Source: Halorussus salilacus | GTDB lineage: Archaea > Halobacteriota > Halobacteria > Halobacteriales > Haladaptataceae | Assembly: GCF_024138125.1 (NCBI RefSeq) | Contig: NZ_CP099993.1 | Location: 496,001 to 560,000, forward strand | DNA length: 64,000 nt | Direction of reading: 5' to 3' | Part shown: positions 15,661 through 26,000 of the stretch, one piece after another | Layout of the letters: each line of letters begins with the position of its first letter | Numbering within the stretch: the stretch's first letter is position 1 | Translations under genes and position numbers: made by a program | The notes under the pieces: model-generated | What the model saw: the letters and a program-made list of their open reading frames with translations, nothing else | What the model was told of the DNA's origin: nothing | The model's database searches: none

Positions 15661-16902
15661 ATGGAGGCGCTTGGCGTCCGACTCGCGCTCGACCCGGCCG
15701 GGACAGCGACCGCGCTCGCGTTCGTCCTCGGCGGCGTCGCGCTCGGTACCGCGAGCGGTCTGGTCCCGGGCCTCCACGTCAACAACCTCGCGCTGTTGCT
15801 CGCGTCGGTCGCGCCCGCGGTGCCCGGCCCGCCCCGCCTCGTCGGGGCGGCGATGCTCGCTGCGGGGGTCGTCCACTCGTTTCTCGACGCCGTGCCCGCG
15901 CTGGCGCTCGGCGTCCCCGACCCCGCGATGGCCGCGACCGCCCTGCCCGGCCACCGACTCGTCATCGCGGGACGCGGTCGGGAGGCGATTCGGCTGTCGG
16001 CGCTCGGTAGCGGACTCGCGGTCGCGCTCGCGGTCCCGCTGGCGGTGCCCGTGACCCACCTGATGACCACCGCGTATCCGACGCTCCGGGCGCACATGCC
16101 GGTCGTCCTCGGGGCCGTGACCGGCTTCCTCGTGGTGTCCGAACGAACGCCGCGCGCCGCCGTCGGCGGCGCGGCGGCGTTCCTCGCGAGCGCCGGACTG
16201 GGCTACGCGACCCTCGACGTGAACCCGGCGGCACCCCTCGACGCGGGCGGGATGCTCACCCCGCTGTTCGCGGGGCTGTTCGGCGCGCCGATCTTGCTGG
16301 ACGCCCTCTCGGGGTCCGGGGTCCCCGAACAGGACGACGCGACCGTCGCGATTCCGCGCCGGGCGGTCGGGGTGACCGCCCTCGCGGGAGCGGTCGCCGG
16401 GGCGGTCGTCGGCTACCTTCCGGGGGTCTCGTCGGCCATCGCGGCGGTGCTGGCGCTGACCGCGGTGCCGGGGTCGACCGGCGCGCGCGGGTTCGTCGTC
16501 ACGACCAGCGGGGTCAACACCGCCAACACCATCTTCGCGCTGTTCGCGCTCGCGGCGCTCGGCGCGCCCAGAACCGGGGTGATGGTCGCGCTGCAGGAGA
16601 CCGGCGCGCCCGTGAACCTCCCGCTACTGCTCGCGGCCGCGGGACTCGCGGGCGTCGCGGGGTTCGCGCTCGTCCTCACGGTCGGCGACCGCTACCTCGT
16701 GGCGGTCGGGTCGCTCGACTACGCTCGGTTGTCGACGTGCATCCTCGCCCTGCTGGTCGGACTCTCGTGGCTGTTCGCGGGACCGGTCGGCGTCGCGGTG
16801 TTCGGCGCGGCGACCCTCGTCGGTCTGGTGCCCGTCCGATTCGGCGCGCGCCGCGTCCACCTGATGGGGGTGTTGATCGGGCCGCTGATGGTGGGCGGGT
16901 GA
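15661..16902 (+). CDS. TctA-like multi-spanning membrane protein
   Basis: 413 residues, almost entirely hydrophobic, about 10-12 helices. Two related glycine motifs, TASGLVPGLHVNNLAL (near residue 30) and VVGYLPGVSSAIAAV (near residue 255), mark the duplicated halves typical of the tripartite tricarboxylate transporter large subunit (TctA/DUF112). No TctB or TctC is adjacent; haloarchaeal members often stand alone. Substrate unknown, possibly an organic acid. Confidence 0.75.
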   Translation: MEALGVRLALDPAGTATALAFVLGGVALGTASGLVPGLHVNNLALLLASVAPAVPGPPRLVGAAMLAAGVVHSFLDAVPALALGVPDPAMAATALPGHRLVIAGRGREAIRLSALGSGLAVALAVPLAVPVTHLMTTAYPTLRAHMPVVLGAVTGFLVVSERTPRAAVGGAAAFLASAGLGYATLDVNPAAPLDAGGMLTPLFAGLFGAPILLDALSGSGVPEQDDATVAIPRRAVGVTALAGAVAGAVVGYLPGVSSAIAAVLALTAVPGSTGARGFVVTTSGVNTANTIFALFALAALGAPRTGVMVALQETGAPVNLPLLLAAAGLAGVAGFALVLTVGDRYLVAVGSLDYARLSTCILALLVGLSWLFAGPVGVAVFGAATLVGLVPVRFGARRVHLMGVLIGPLMVGG

Positions 16903-16910
16903 CGCCTCGT

Positions 16911-17414
16911 TCACTCCAGAATCTGCCGGGTTCGGCGGTGGCGGTCGCGGAACATCGGTTCGAACCCCAGCCATCCCAGCGGGCCGAGCAGGTCGCCGAC
17001 GACCGGAACCGACCCGACCACCGGGAGGTCGTAGGTCACGCGGTCGCGGACGAGCGTTCCCTCGCCGTCGGCGTAGAAGCCGTGGACGTGTCGCCACCGC
17101 GGGAAGGGTCCATCGTCCATCACGTCCTCGAAGACCGCCGACCCGTCGCCCCGGTCGCGCCGGGTGATGCGGGAGGTCCACCGCTGGCGCGGGCCGACTC
17201 CGAACGGTCGGACCGAGAGGTCGATCTCCGTCCCGGCCGCGAGCGTGTGGTCCGTTTCGGCGGTCCGGTCGCTGCCGTCGGGACCGCGGACCGCCTCGAC
17301 CCGGAGGTTCATCCAGTCGGGCGTGAGCGCCCGCAGTCCCTCGATTCGGGAGTGGAACTCCCACACCGCTTCGAGGGGCGCGTCCACGCGGACCGCTCGC
17401 CGGTAGGTTGCCAT
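16911..17414 (-). CDS. SRPBCC-fold protein
   Basis: 167 residues starting MATYRRAVRVDAPLEAVWEF, the signature N-terminus of the START/SRPBCC helix-grip fold, with ligand-cavity strands following. Such small proteins bind hydrophobic ligands or act as cyclase/dehydrase-like factors. It converges with the TctA-like gene, 8 bp apart. Function otherwise unknown. The ATG at 17414 is preferred to an upstream one that adds ten non-homologous residues. Confidence 0.75.
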   Translation of the reverse strand: MATYRRAVRVDAPLEAVWEFHSRIEGLRALTPDWMNLRVEAVRGPDGSDRTAETDHTLAAGTEIDLSVRPFGVGPRQRWTSRITRRDRGDGSAVFEDVMDDGPFPRWRHVHGFYADGEGTLVRDRVTYDLPVVGSVPVVGDLLGPLGWLGFEPMFRDRHRRTRQILE

Positions 17415-17514
17415 GGGTCGGGGGTTGGGCCTCCAGGAAGGCAATCCTTGCGGTCGGCGGTGGCTCGACTGTCACATCGAGGGTTTATATTCGGGCGACG
17501 CGTGAGGCCACACC

Positions 17515-18669
17515 ATGGTTTCGGAGCGCGCGACTCGAACGACCCCGTTCGCCGCGATGGACGTGCTCGAACGGGCCAATCGAATGGACGACGTGATACA
17601 TCTCGAGGTCGGCGAACCCGACTTCGAGACGCCGCCCGCGGTGACCGAGGCGGCGGTCGCGGCGCTCCGCGCGGGCGAGACCGGCTACACCTCCTCGAAG
17701 GGCAAGCCCGAACTCCGGAACGCGATTTCGGACTACTACGACCGCCGGTACGGCGTCGACGTGGCCCCCGAGCGCATCGTCGTGACCTCCGGGTCGTCGC
17801 CCGCGTTGCTGCTCGCGTTCTCGGCGCTGGTCGACCCCGGTGACGAGGTGGTCCTCACCGACCCCCACTACGCCTGCTATCCCAACTTCGTCCGCCAGAC
17901 CGGCGGCCGGATTTCGACCGTCCCGCTGTCGGCCGAGGAGGGCTTTCGGCCGCGAGTCGAGGCCTTCCAGCGCGCGGTGAGCGACGAGACCGAGGCCCTG
18001 CTCGTCAACTCCCCCGCGAACCCCACCGGCGCGGTCCTCGACGGACCCACGCTCGACGAACTGGTCGGCATCGCCGACCGCGCCGACGCCACCGTGATCT
18101 CCGACGAGGTGTACCACGGGCTGACCTACGAGGGCGAGGACCACACCGTGCTGGAGTACACCGACGACGCGTTCGTCCTCGACGGCTTCTCGAAGCGGTT
18201 CGCCATGACCGGGTGGCGACTCGGCTGGATGGTCGCGCCGCCCGACTACGTCGGCCACGTCAACCGCATCGCCCAGAACACCCTCATCTGCGCGCCCAAC
18301 TTCGTCCAGTCGGCCGGAATCGCCGCACTCGGTTCGGGCGACGACTTCCTCGACGAGGTCCGGGAGACCTATCGCGAGCGCCGGGACTTCCTGGTGGACG
18401 CGGTCGACGAGTGGGACATGAGCATGGGGTACACCCCGGGCGGGGCGTACTACCTGCTCGTGGACGTGAGCGATTTGCCGGGGGACGCCTTCGACGCCGC
18501 CGACTTCTTCCTCGAAGACGCGGGCGTGGCGATGACCCCCGGCCCGGACTTCGGCGCGAACGCCGCCGAGTGTCTCCGGGTGTCGTACGCCAACAGCGAG
18601 GAGAAACTCCGGGAGGCCTCAGAGCGAATCCAGCGGGCGCTCGAACGCGTGGAAATCTCGGCCGATTGA
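17515..18669 (+). CDS. PLP-dependent aminotransferase, class I/II
   Basis: 384 residues of fold-type I aminotransferase. Visible: N-terminal HLEVGEPDFETPPAV, GYTSSKGKPELR, NSPANPTGAV, ISDEVYHGLTY and the PLP lysine K227 in LDGFSKRFAMTGWRLG; a C-terminal Arg (ECLRVSYANS) would bind the substrate carboxylate. Probably an aspartate- or aromatic-type aminotransferase; substrate not determinable. GTTTATAT (17479-17486) lies about 30 nt before the ATG. Confidence 0.9.
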   Translation: MVSERATRTTPFAAMDVLERANRMDDVIHLEVGEPDFETPPAVTEAAVAALRAGETGYTSSKGKPELRNAISDYYDRRYGVDVAPERIVVTSGSSPALLLAFSALVDPGDEVVLTDPHYACYPNFVRQTGGRISTVPLSAEEGFRPRVEAFQRAVSDETEALLVNSPANPTGAVLDGPTLDELVGIADRADATVISDEVYHGLTYEGEDHTVLEYTDDAFVLDGFSKRFAMTGWRLGWMVAPPDYVGHVNRIAQNTLICAPNFVQSAGIAALGSGDDFLDEVRETYRERRDFLVDAVDEWDMSMGYTPGGAYYLLVDVSDLPGDAFDAADFFLEDAGVAMTPGPDFGANAAECLRVSYANSEEKLREASERIQRALERVEISAD

Positions 18670-18705
18670 GAGGAGACGTTCCCCCGCCCGAATCTACACG
18701 AGCCA

Positions 18706-18931
18706 CCCGGCGCGTGCGGGTGCGACGCCCGCGGGCGTCGCACCCACCGCGCGAGGTCGTCGGAAGCGAAGCGACCGACGGCTCGGGAGAGTTTGCCTCT
18801 CCCGGTGGACGAGGACCACAGGGAGGAGCGACCGAAGGAAGCGCCCGACCGAGGACCGCAGTCGGTTGGGGAGGACGTGGCCTGCGGTCGCGGTGCTGTG
18901 CGGTCTCTCATAGGTGACGGCAGTAGCTAGC
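18706..18931 (+). repeat. Repeat family 1, copy B
   Basis: Begins CCCGGCGCGTGCGGG; contains a perfect 24-bp palindrome (18720-18743) and further hairpins (GGGAGAG...CTCTCCC), then the core TTGGGGAGG...GGCCTGCGGTCGCGGTGC and ends in GTAGCTAGC. It fills most of the gene-free stretch 18670-19036. Confidence 0.75.
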
Positions 18932-19036
18932 GTCTCGGCGTGAAAGTAGTCGTCTGTTACGACAGAAGGGAGTACGACCGCGAGCATTCGAGACTGCTAA
19001 TCAGACCCTCTCGACGACTCCTGCAACCTCTAGCCG

Positions 19037-19465
19037 TCACTTCAGGCGTTCCTGCAGGAAGGAGGGGTGGGCGGCGGTCACGCCCTCGATGTCCAGAATC
19101 TTCTCGCTGATGACCTCGCCGACCGCGTCGCCGTCGGCCGCGCGGACCTCGGCCATCAGCATGTGGTCGCCGCTGGAAGTGTAGAGCGTCTCGACCTCGT
19201 CGAGGTCCTTGAGGTCGCGGGTGGCCTCGACGTACTGCTCGCTCGCGACGTCCATCCCGACCAGCGCGATGCTCTGGCTCGACAGCTTCTTGGGGTCTAT
19301 CTCGGCGGAGTAGCCGACGATGACGCCCTCGTCTTCGAGCTTTTCGATGTACTTTCGAACCGTGGGCTTCGAGACGTTCGCCCTGTCGGCGATCTCCGCG
19401 TAGGAGGCCTGGGCGTCGTCCTCTAAGACTTCGAGAATTCTGTCCTGCGTCGATTGGGCACTCAT
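19037..19465 (-). CDS. Lrp/AsnC-family transcriptional regulator
   Basis: 142 residues: N-terminal winged helix-turn-helix (ILEVLEDDAQASYAEIADRANVS and TVRKYIEKLEDEG) and a C-terminal RAM ligand-sensing/oligomerisation domain (VGMDVASEQYVEATRDLKD onward). It resembles haloarchaeal LrpA1-type regulators of amino-acid metabolism; an aminotransferase gene lies beyond the neighbouring repeat. GGTATTTTTTCC (about 19487-19498, reverse strand) is at leaderless distance from the ATG. Confidence 0.88.
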   Translation of the reverse strand: MSAQSTQDRILEVLEDDAQASYAEIADRANVSKPTVRKYIEKLEDEGVIVGYSAEIDPKKLSSQSIALVGMDVASEQYVEATRDLKDLDEVETLYTSSGDHMLMAEVRAADGDAVGEVISEKILDIEGVTAAHPSFLQERLK

Positions 19466-19658
19466 TGGGTGACTATTTACGATACGGGAAAAAATACCTT
19501 CCGAATGGAAAAACGCTTTACTTCCCGACTGAAATCGGGTCGGACGCGGTTTCGGCGGCCGTAACGCCGCCTCGACGCGGGGAACGAGTCGTTACTCGCG
19601 TGCTCGCGAGTCCGACGGCCACTATCCTCTTTCGGGACGACCGCGTACCGACTCCGCC

Positions 19659-19871
19659 GTGACACGACACTACTCGCGCCGACGCGTTCTGCAAGTGACG
19701 GTCGCCACAGCTTCGGTCGGACTCGCTGGGTGCGGCATGCCCGGCGGGAACGGTGACGACGAAGAGGAAAACGGGGACGAAGAGAACGGAGATGGTGAGG
19801 AAGAGACCACGACCGAGGACGAAGAGAACGGAGACGGTGAGGAAGAGACCACGACCGAGGAAGACGAGTAA
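19659..19871 (+). CDS. Tiny Tat lipoprotein with acidic repeat tail
   Basis: 70 residues from a GTG start. RRRVLQVTVATASVGLAGCG combines a twin-arginine motif with a lipobox (LAGC), so it should be a lipid-anchored surface protein. After the Cys there is only a Gly/Asp/Glu/Thr tail with a 42-bp tandem duplication (19776-19817 and 19818-19859) encoding DEENGDGEEETTTE twice. Haloarchaeal lipoproteins normally use such a linker before a folded domain, which is absent here. It could be a truncated gene or a genuine mini-lipoprotein. Confidence 0.6.
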   Translation: MTRHYSRRRVLQVTVATASVGLAGCGMPGGNGDDEEENGDEENGDGEEETTTEDEENGDGEEETTTEEDE

Positions 19872-19882
19872 GGCGACGCGAG

Positions 19883-19904
19883 CGACTCGCTCGCGAGCGA
19901 GTCG
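19883..19904. repeat. 22-bp perfect palindrome between convergent genes
   Basis: Arms CGACTCGCTCG / CGAGCGAGTCG meet without spacer, 11 nt after the lipoprotein stop and about 95 bp before the porB stop. It may be a bidirectional transcription-end structure. No T tract is present. Confidence 0.5.
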
Positions 19905-19999
19905 CCCGCGTCGCGCGACCGCTCGGAACCCTCCACTGGCCGAGCGTCGCGACTACTCGGCGAGTGAAAAAGCGAAAACCCACGTCGCTGGCGTCGCGG

Positions 20000-20935
20000 T
20001 TACTTGTGGCGGTCGAGCAGGTCGTAGCTACGCTCCCACTCGTAGTCGTCGTCGAAGTACCGCTCGGCCAGCGGTTCCTCGGGCATGTCGCCCGTGGCCT
20101 GCTTTTCTTCCTGGTAGGACGGGCGGTCCTCGTCGACGTAGAACCGGCCCGTCAGCACTTCGCCCTCGTAGAGGGCATCCTCGGCCTCGTACATCATCTC
20201 GGCCGCCTCGCGGCGGTCGTGGATGTCGAAGTCGTAGTCGTCGCTATCCTGGATGTCGATGTAGGGGACGTACTGCTTGGCGTCCTTGTTCCAGGTCGGA
20301 CACTGCGTCAGGAAGTCGACGTGGGCGAAGCCGTCGTGCTCCATCGCCTCCACGAGGATCTCCTTGGCCTGATTGGGGTTGACCGCGGCGGTCCGAGCGA
20401 TGTAGGACGCACCGGAGGTCAGTCCGAGCGAGAGCGGCCGAATCGGGCTCTTGGCGCTCCCGTGGGGCTGGGTCTTCGACTTGTGGCCCTTCGGGCTGGT
20501 CGGGGAGGTCTGTCCCTTCGTGAGCCCGAAGATTTCGTTGTCGAAGACGATGTAGGTCATGTCGTGGTTCTCGCGGGCGGTGTGCATGAAGTGGTTCCCG
20601 CCGATGCCGTAGCCGTCGCCGTCTCCGCCCGCCGCGATGACTTCGAGGTCGGGGTTGGCCATCTTGGCGGCGCGAGCCACCGGCAGGGCGCGGCCGTGGA
20701 TGGAGTGGAAGCCGTAGCTTCGGAAGTAGGAGCTGAGCTTGCCCGAACAGCCGATGCCCGTGACTAGCAGGCTCTCTTCGGGGTTGCGCCCGACTTCGGG
20801 CATCGCCTGCTTCAGCGCCTTCAGCACGCCGAAGTCACCGCATCCCGGACACCACGTCGCCTGAGGCTCGATTTCGGGGGTGAACTCGTCTCTGTCTATC
20901 TCGCGTTCCTCGCCGATTGCGTTGAATACACTCAT
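20000..20935 (-). CDS. porB: 2-oxoacid:ferredoxin oxidoreductase beta subunit
   Basis: 311 residues. It binds thiamine diphosphate and an iron-sulfur cluster: WCPGCGDFG (residues 28-36), GIGCSG, and the TPP/Mg motif GGDGDGYGIGGNHF followed by VFDNEIFGLTKGQ. It oxidises pyruvate (or another 2-oxoacid) to acyl-CoA with ferredoxin. The gene starts 2 nt after the alpha-subunit stop. Size (311 with a 629-residue alpha) fits haloarchaeal PorAB better than KorAB; the por name rests on that and on remembered N-termini. Confidence 0.9.
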   Translation of the reverse strand: MSVFNAIGEEREIDRDEFTPEIEPQATWCPGCGDFGVLKALKQAMPEVGRNPEESLLVTGIGCSGKLSSYFRSYGFHSIHGRALPVARAAKMANPDLEVIAAGGDGDGYGIGGNHFMHTARENHDMTYIVFDNEIFGLTKGQTSPTSPKGHKSKTQPHGSAKSPIRPLSLGLTSGASYIARTAAVNPNQAKEILVEAMEHDGFAHVDFLTQCPTWNKDAKQYVPYIDIQDSDDYDFDIHDRREAAEMMYEAEDALYEGEVLTGRFYVDEDRPSYQEEKQATGDMPEEPLAERYFDDDYEWERSYDLLDRHK

Positions 20936-20937
20936 GG

Positions 20938-22827
20938 TTAATCACCCGTTGCCGACTCGATGCGAACGTTGTACTCGCTGATGTCGCCCGACCCGTCGAT
21001 GCGGGTGCGGAAGCCGTCGACGACCTCCGCGGGCTCGAACGGGTTGCCATCGTACTTGAGCAGGCTGTACAGCTTCTCGCCGAACCGGCCGAGCTGACCC
21101 TGGATGTGGCGACGGAACTGCGCGGTCGCGTTCATCTCGACGACCAGCGCCTCGTCGACGCTCTCCAGGAACTCCGTGACCTCCGCCTTGGCGAACGGCA
21201 TGATGTCGCTGACGTTCATCGCTTTCACCGAGTGGCCCTCGTCGTTCAGCACGTCGACGGCCTCCTCGGCGACGCCTTTGGCGGACCCGAAGGTGAGGAT
21301 ACCGTAGTCGGCGTCCTCGGGACCGTACACCGGCTGGTGGTCGGCGTTCTCGTCCAGTTCCTCGCGGATGGCGTCGAGCTTGGCCATCCGGCGGTTCATC
21401 TGGATCACGCGGTTGTCGGGGTCCTCGCTGATGTGGCCGACCTCGTTGTGCTCGTTGCCCGACGCGAGGTAGTTACCGCCCTTCTGGCCGGGGAGCGAGC
21501 GCTTGCTGACGCCGCCCTCGCCGTCGTACATGTACCGCTTGAACCGGCCCGCCTCCTGGGCGGCCTCTTCGAGGTCCTCCTCGGTGACGACGCTCCCGAT
21601 GTCCGGGTTCGGCTCCTCGTCGAAGACCGCTTCGGGGACCGTCTGGTGGCCGCCCGAGAGCTTCTGGTCGTAGAGGACGATGGCCGGAATCTGGTAGTCG
21701 TAGGCGAGTTCGAACGCCTTGCGGGTCTGTTCGTACGCCTCGGCGGGGTCGCCCGGCGCGAACACCACGCGGTTCGAGTCGCCCTGACTCGTGTACAGGA
21801 CGTGTTCGAGGTCGCCCTGCTCGGGCTTGGTCGGCATCCCGGTCGAGGGACCCGCCCGCATCGACTCGACGAGAACGACCGGCGTCTCGGTCATCTCCGC
21901 GAGCCCGAGGGGCTCGGACATCAGCGCGAAGCCGCCGCCCGACGACCCGGACATCGCCTTCGCACCGGCGTGGCTCGCGCCGATGGCGAGCGACGCCGCC
22001 GCGATCTCGTCTTCGACCTGCTCGGAGATGCCGCCGAACTCCGAGAGGTGCTGGGTCATGATGGTGAACACGTCGGTCCACGGGGTCATCGGGTAGCCCG
22101 AGATGAACCGACAGCCCTCGTCTATCGCGCCGTAGGCGATGCCGTGGGAACCCGAGACGAGGACCTGCTCCTCGTCGACGGTGCCCTCGGGCGCTCGGAG
22201 GTCGTGGGTGTGCTCGTAGTCCTCGTCGACCGACTCGTACGCGTCGTGGAGGATGGTGAGGTTGGCTTCGAGCACGTCGCCGCTCATCGCGTCCTCCATC
22301 AGGCTCTCGATTGGTTCGAGGTCGAGGTCGAGCAGTGCGGCGGTCGCGCCGACGCCCGCGGTGTTGCGCATGACCTCGCGGCCGTGCTCTTTCGCGAGCC
22401 CGCGGAGGTCGAGGTCGTAGACGTGCCAGTCGTTCTCCTCGACCCGCTCGTCGAAGTCCTCGATCTCGTCGGTGTCGAGCAGGCCCGCGTCGTAGACGAT
22501 GACCCCGCCCTCTCGGAGCTCGTCGAGGTTCTCCGAGAGCGGCTTGATCTCCTCGTTGCCGTAGTAGGCCTCCTCCTGCGGATTACGGGCGAAGCTGTCG
22601 CCCAGCGCGAGCAGGAAGTTGTAGCCGTCGCCCCGCGACTTCACCGGATCGTCGCTCGCCCGGATCTCTACGTACGTGTGGCCGCCGCGGATGCGCGACG
22701 GATAGTGCCGATGCGTGAAGACGTTCAGCCCCGACCGCATCAGGGCCTTCGCGAAGTTCTGGCTCGTCGAGTCGATCCCGTCGCCGGAACCGCCCGCGAT
22801 TCGCCAGATGAGTTCATCGTCCGTCAT
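20938..22827 (-). CDS. porA: 2-oxoacid:ferredoxin oxidoreductase alpha subunit
   Basis: 629 residues formed by an N-terminal gamma-type domain (WRIAGGSGDGIDSTSQNFAK, RIRGGHTYVEIR) fused to the alpha pyrimidine-binding and C-terminal domains (ISGYPMTPWTDVF, GGFALMSEPLGLAEMTETPVV, PTKPEQGDLEHVLY). It forms the alpha-beta heterodimer with porB, replacing pyruvate dehydrogenase in haloarchaea. First gene of the porAB operon. The upstream 242-bp divergent region (22828-23069) holds a palindromic ACCGCGGGT pair and the promoter of the PKD gene. Confidence 0.92.
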   Translation of the reverse strand: MTDDELIWRIAGGSGDGIDSTSQNFAKALMRSGLNVFTHRHYPSRIRGGHTYVEIRASDDPVKSRGDGYNFLLALGDSFARNPQEEAYYGNEEIKPLSENLDELREGGVIVYDAGLLDTDEIEDFDERVEENDWHVYDLDLRGLAKEHGREVMRNTAGVGATAALLDLDLEPIESLMEDAMSGDVLEANLTILHDAYESVDEDYEHTHDLRAPEGTVDEEQVLVSGSHGIAYGAIDEGCRFISGYPMTPWTDVFTIMTQHLSEFGGISEQVEDEIAAASLAIGASHAGAKAMSGSSGGGFALMSEPLGLAEMTETPVVLVESMRAGPSTGMPTKPEQGDLEHVLYTSQGDSNRVVFAPGDPAEAYEQTRKAFELAYDYQIPAIVLYDQKLSGGHQTVPEAVFDEEPNPDIGSVVTEEDLEEAAQEAGRFKRYMYDGEGGVSKRSLPGQKGGNYLASGNEHNEVGHISEDPDNRVIQMNRRMAKLDAIREELDENADHQPVYGPEDADYGILTFGSAKGVAEEAVDVLNDEGHSVKAMNVSDIMPFAKAEVTEFLESVDEALVVEMNATAQFRRHIQGQLGRFGEKLYSLLKYDGNPFEPAEVVDGFRTRIDGSGDISEYNVRIESATGD

Positions 22828-23023
22828 ATTGTAGTCTCACGGCCGTTAGGCCCAGTGTTTTGAATTTCGGCATGGACGCAGTAAAGCCTTTGCTATAGAT
22901 TAGCAAGGAATGTTCATGACAGACCGCGGGTAACCGCGGGTTTCTACCGGCTTTTCGGATACCATCCGACCGGAATCGGATAGTCAAGTGAACTCTCCGA
23001 CCCCACATATTTCATACTATGTT

Positions 23024-23046
23024 TTAATTATCTAAATTTATAAGTG
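23024..23046 (+). promoter_or_regulatory. Promoter of PKD surface-protein gene
   Basis: AATTATCTAAATTTATAAG (from 23026) contains an ATTTATAAG TATA box 26-34 nt before the ATG at 23070, consistent with a leaderless or very short-leader mRNA. Confidence 0.6.
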
Positions 23047-23069
23047 AAAAGGAGCAAACCTGCCCCAGA

Positions 23070-26000
23070 ATGCCGAAGCCGAGTCTCGCCGTCGCTGTCG
23101 CTCTGCTGGCCGTGACGATGGTAGTCACCGGAACCGTCGCATCGCCGAACGAGTCTCCGCTCGCCGACGCGGGTCTGGACCAGGACGTATCGAAGGGCGC
23201 GACCGTCCTCCTCGACGGAACGGGGTCGTACGACCCGGACGGAAGCATCGAAACGCACGGCTGGACGATTCGAACGCCGAGTAACGAAACTGTGAGTCCC
23301 GACTGTAGGACCTGTGACCGAACCTCGTTCGAACCGACCGAGGTCGGACAGTACCGAGTTACGCTCACCGTCACCGACGACGACGGTGCGAGGAGCAACG
23401 ACACGCTCTACGTCGACGTCTCTCCCGGGGCAGGTCCCGAAATATCGGTCTCCGGGGACCGAGAGCCGACGGAAGGCGATGTAGAGACGTACACCGCGGA
23501 TATCGATCCGGGCGCCGCCGAACTGGACTACGTCGTCTGGGCGGTCGATGGGACCGAAATCGCGAATCACTCGCTTTCGCCCGACCGGCCGACGGATACC
23601 GTCGAGAAACGCTTCCCGACCGCGGCCTCGCGGTCGCTCACCGCGACCGTCTACGACGCCGACGGCCAGACGGGGACAGACGCGCTCGACGTGACCGTTC
23701 AGAGCGAACCGACTCCGCCCTCGGAGTCGGAACCTGACCCCGAACGAACCATCGCACAGGAGACCTCGCCGACCGTCGACGGAGATACGGTGGTGACCGG
23801 AACCGAACCCCTCCGCGGCCAGTACGACGTTCGATTGGACGCGCCCAGCACCGACATCGATTCCATCGAATGGCGGAACAGCGCTGGCCGCATCGGCGAA
23901 GGCCGGTCGCTGACGCGGGCGTGGGAACCCGGGAACCACACCCTCTACGCGGTCGTCTCGTACGCCGATGGCTCCGAAAACATCGCCACCTTCGACGACG
24001 GGACGACCGCCATCGTCGCCGACCCGGAGCCGAGCGTCTCCATCGACTCGCTCGACCGGTTCGGCGCGATTTCGGGGACGGTAGCCGGACTCGACGAGTA
24101 CGAGAACCTCGAAAGCATTCGCGTCGAAGTCGACGGCGAGACGGTCGCGACCGGTGGTCCGAACCTCGACGGCTACCTTCGGGACGACCCCGGTCGCCGC
24201 CAGACGCTGGATTTCTCGCACTCCGATTTCACGCCGGGAGAACGCTACTTGGTGACTGTAGTCGCGACCGACGAACGCGGACAGACGACGAGAACGACCG
24301 AGTCGATCGTGCCGGTGAAACGGCCGGAGATCGTTCGCTCCGAATTCGTCAACGACCCCGTCGATTCGTACCATCCGCGGATAGATGCGAGTCGATATGC
24401 CGCGCATCATGTGCTGGAGATCGATTTGAACGGGGTGGATCCGGATAATCTCACGGCGTCGACTAGAAGACGCAGTGAGAATTTGTCGAAGATAAGAGAT
24501 AGAGGGTATAATGAAGAAGGCGGACGCAGTAATATTTTAATCCATACATTCTGGTCTGGTACTCACCCCGGTGAATATACCGCGATATCCTCATTTTCTA
24601 CTTCAGAAATAGATGTAAACTGGCAAATGAGTAAGAAGAGTTCATTTAAAGTCACACCCAGCAAACCAGAATTACGCATCGAAGTCCTCAACGACGGAAC
24701 GAAAGATTACATAACGAAGGACCACGGGATTCTCGTCGACGCGAGTGACTCCTTCGATCCCGATGGAACCGACCTCAAGTACATCTGGGGGTACGGTGCG
24801 GAACCGACGAAACCGGACAATACGACCGCGAAGTTCTCGGCCTACGAGAGAGCCGAGAGCATAGTCGAGGACGAACACGACCTTCGAGCGAAGCGAGATT
24901 TCGACTTCCTCGACCAGTTCGTTCCGGAGGTCGAGAGCCGCGAGATTCTGACCGAGGGACCGTACTACGGTGACGAGACCATCGAGATCCGAGTCGAGAC
25001 GGAACCGTACCACTTCTCGAAGCGGACCTATTACGACGACTTCGCGCTCGATATCTCGACCACTGGCCCGGAGGCGGAGGTCGTCGAATGGAGGCAGGTC
25101 GAAGCACCGGACAGCGAACACTCGGGTCCCGGAGAAGACGCGTATCGGTACGCGGGAATCGTCGAAGTACCGGCATCCGAACTCTCGTCGACTACGGATA
25201 CCCCTGAAATCACGGTTTCCAACGAGGAAAACGAGCATCAAAACGTTCAGGTAGAATTCCCCGAAGCCGACGTGTTCACGGCCGACGGGAGCTACTGGTC
25301 GAACCTCACGGTTCAAAATCTAAAGTACTCGATAGAGAGACCCGAGACTCGCGAAGTTACGGCCGATACGAAGGCCGAACGAGACGACTATCGGATGGAC
25401 GGATACGCCGTCAGCGACGAAACCGAGACCACGGAGTACGTACTCGAAGAACGGACCAAGGTCGAAGACGCGGAGTACGAAACGGAAACGAAGGAGTTCG
25501 CATCGGAACAGAATCGGGAGATGTTCCTCTCGACCGAGTCCGAGTGGGACCCTGCGGGGACAGCTCAAAAGGAGGTCACCCGGACCCGGCGGGATACAGA
25601 CTGGCGGGATACGAACCCGGCCGAGAGACCCGAGTGGAGCGATTCGGACCTCTGGAACGGGGAGTTCACCGGCGAGACGAGACAGAAGTTGGTAGAGCCC
25701 GCGGAGTATCGGACCGAAAGACGGTACGAGTACGAACGTGAGGTCGAGAAAACGGGTACGCGAACGGTCACGCGAACGAGAAGAGTAACGATTCCCAAAA
25801 CGGGCACTCGAACCGTAACTCGCTGTGACATCGGTCTGGGCTGTTACGAAACGACGGAGACGTACACGTACTACGAGACGGTTACGCGGAGCTATACGAC
25901 GACAGAGACATACACATATACTACAACGGAAACCGAGACGTACTGGGCCAGATCGAGACTCGATTCGGATCACGGCCGGACTGGCGAGACCAGACGGATA

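Noticed and set aside
21106-22863. 585-codon open frame opposite porA
   Set aside because: Antisense shadow of the clearly recognisable porA gene; translation is low-complexity Val/Arg/Leu.
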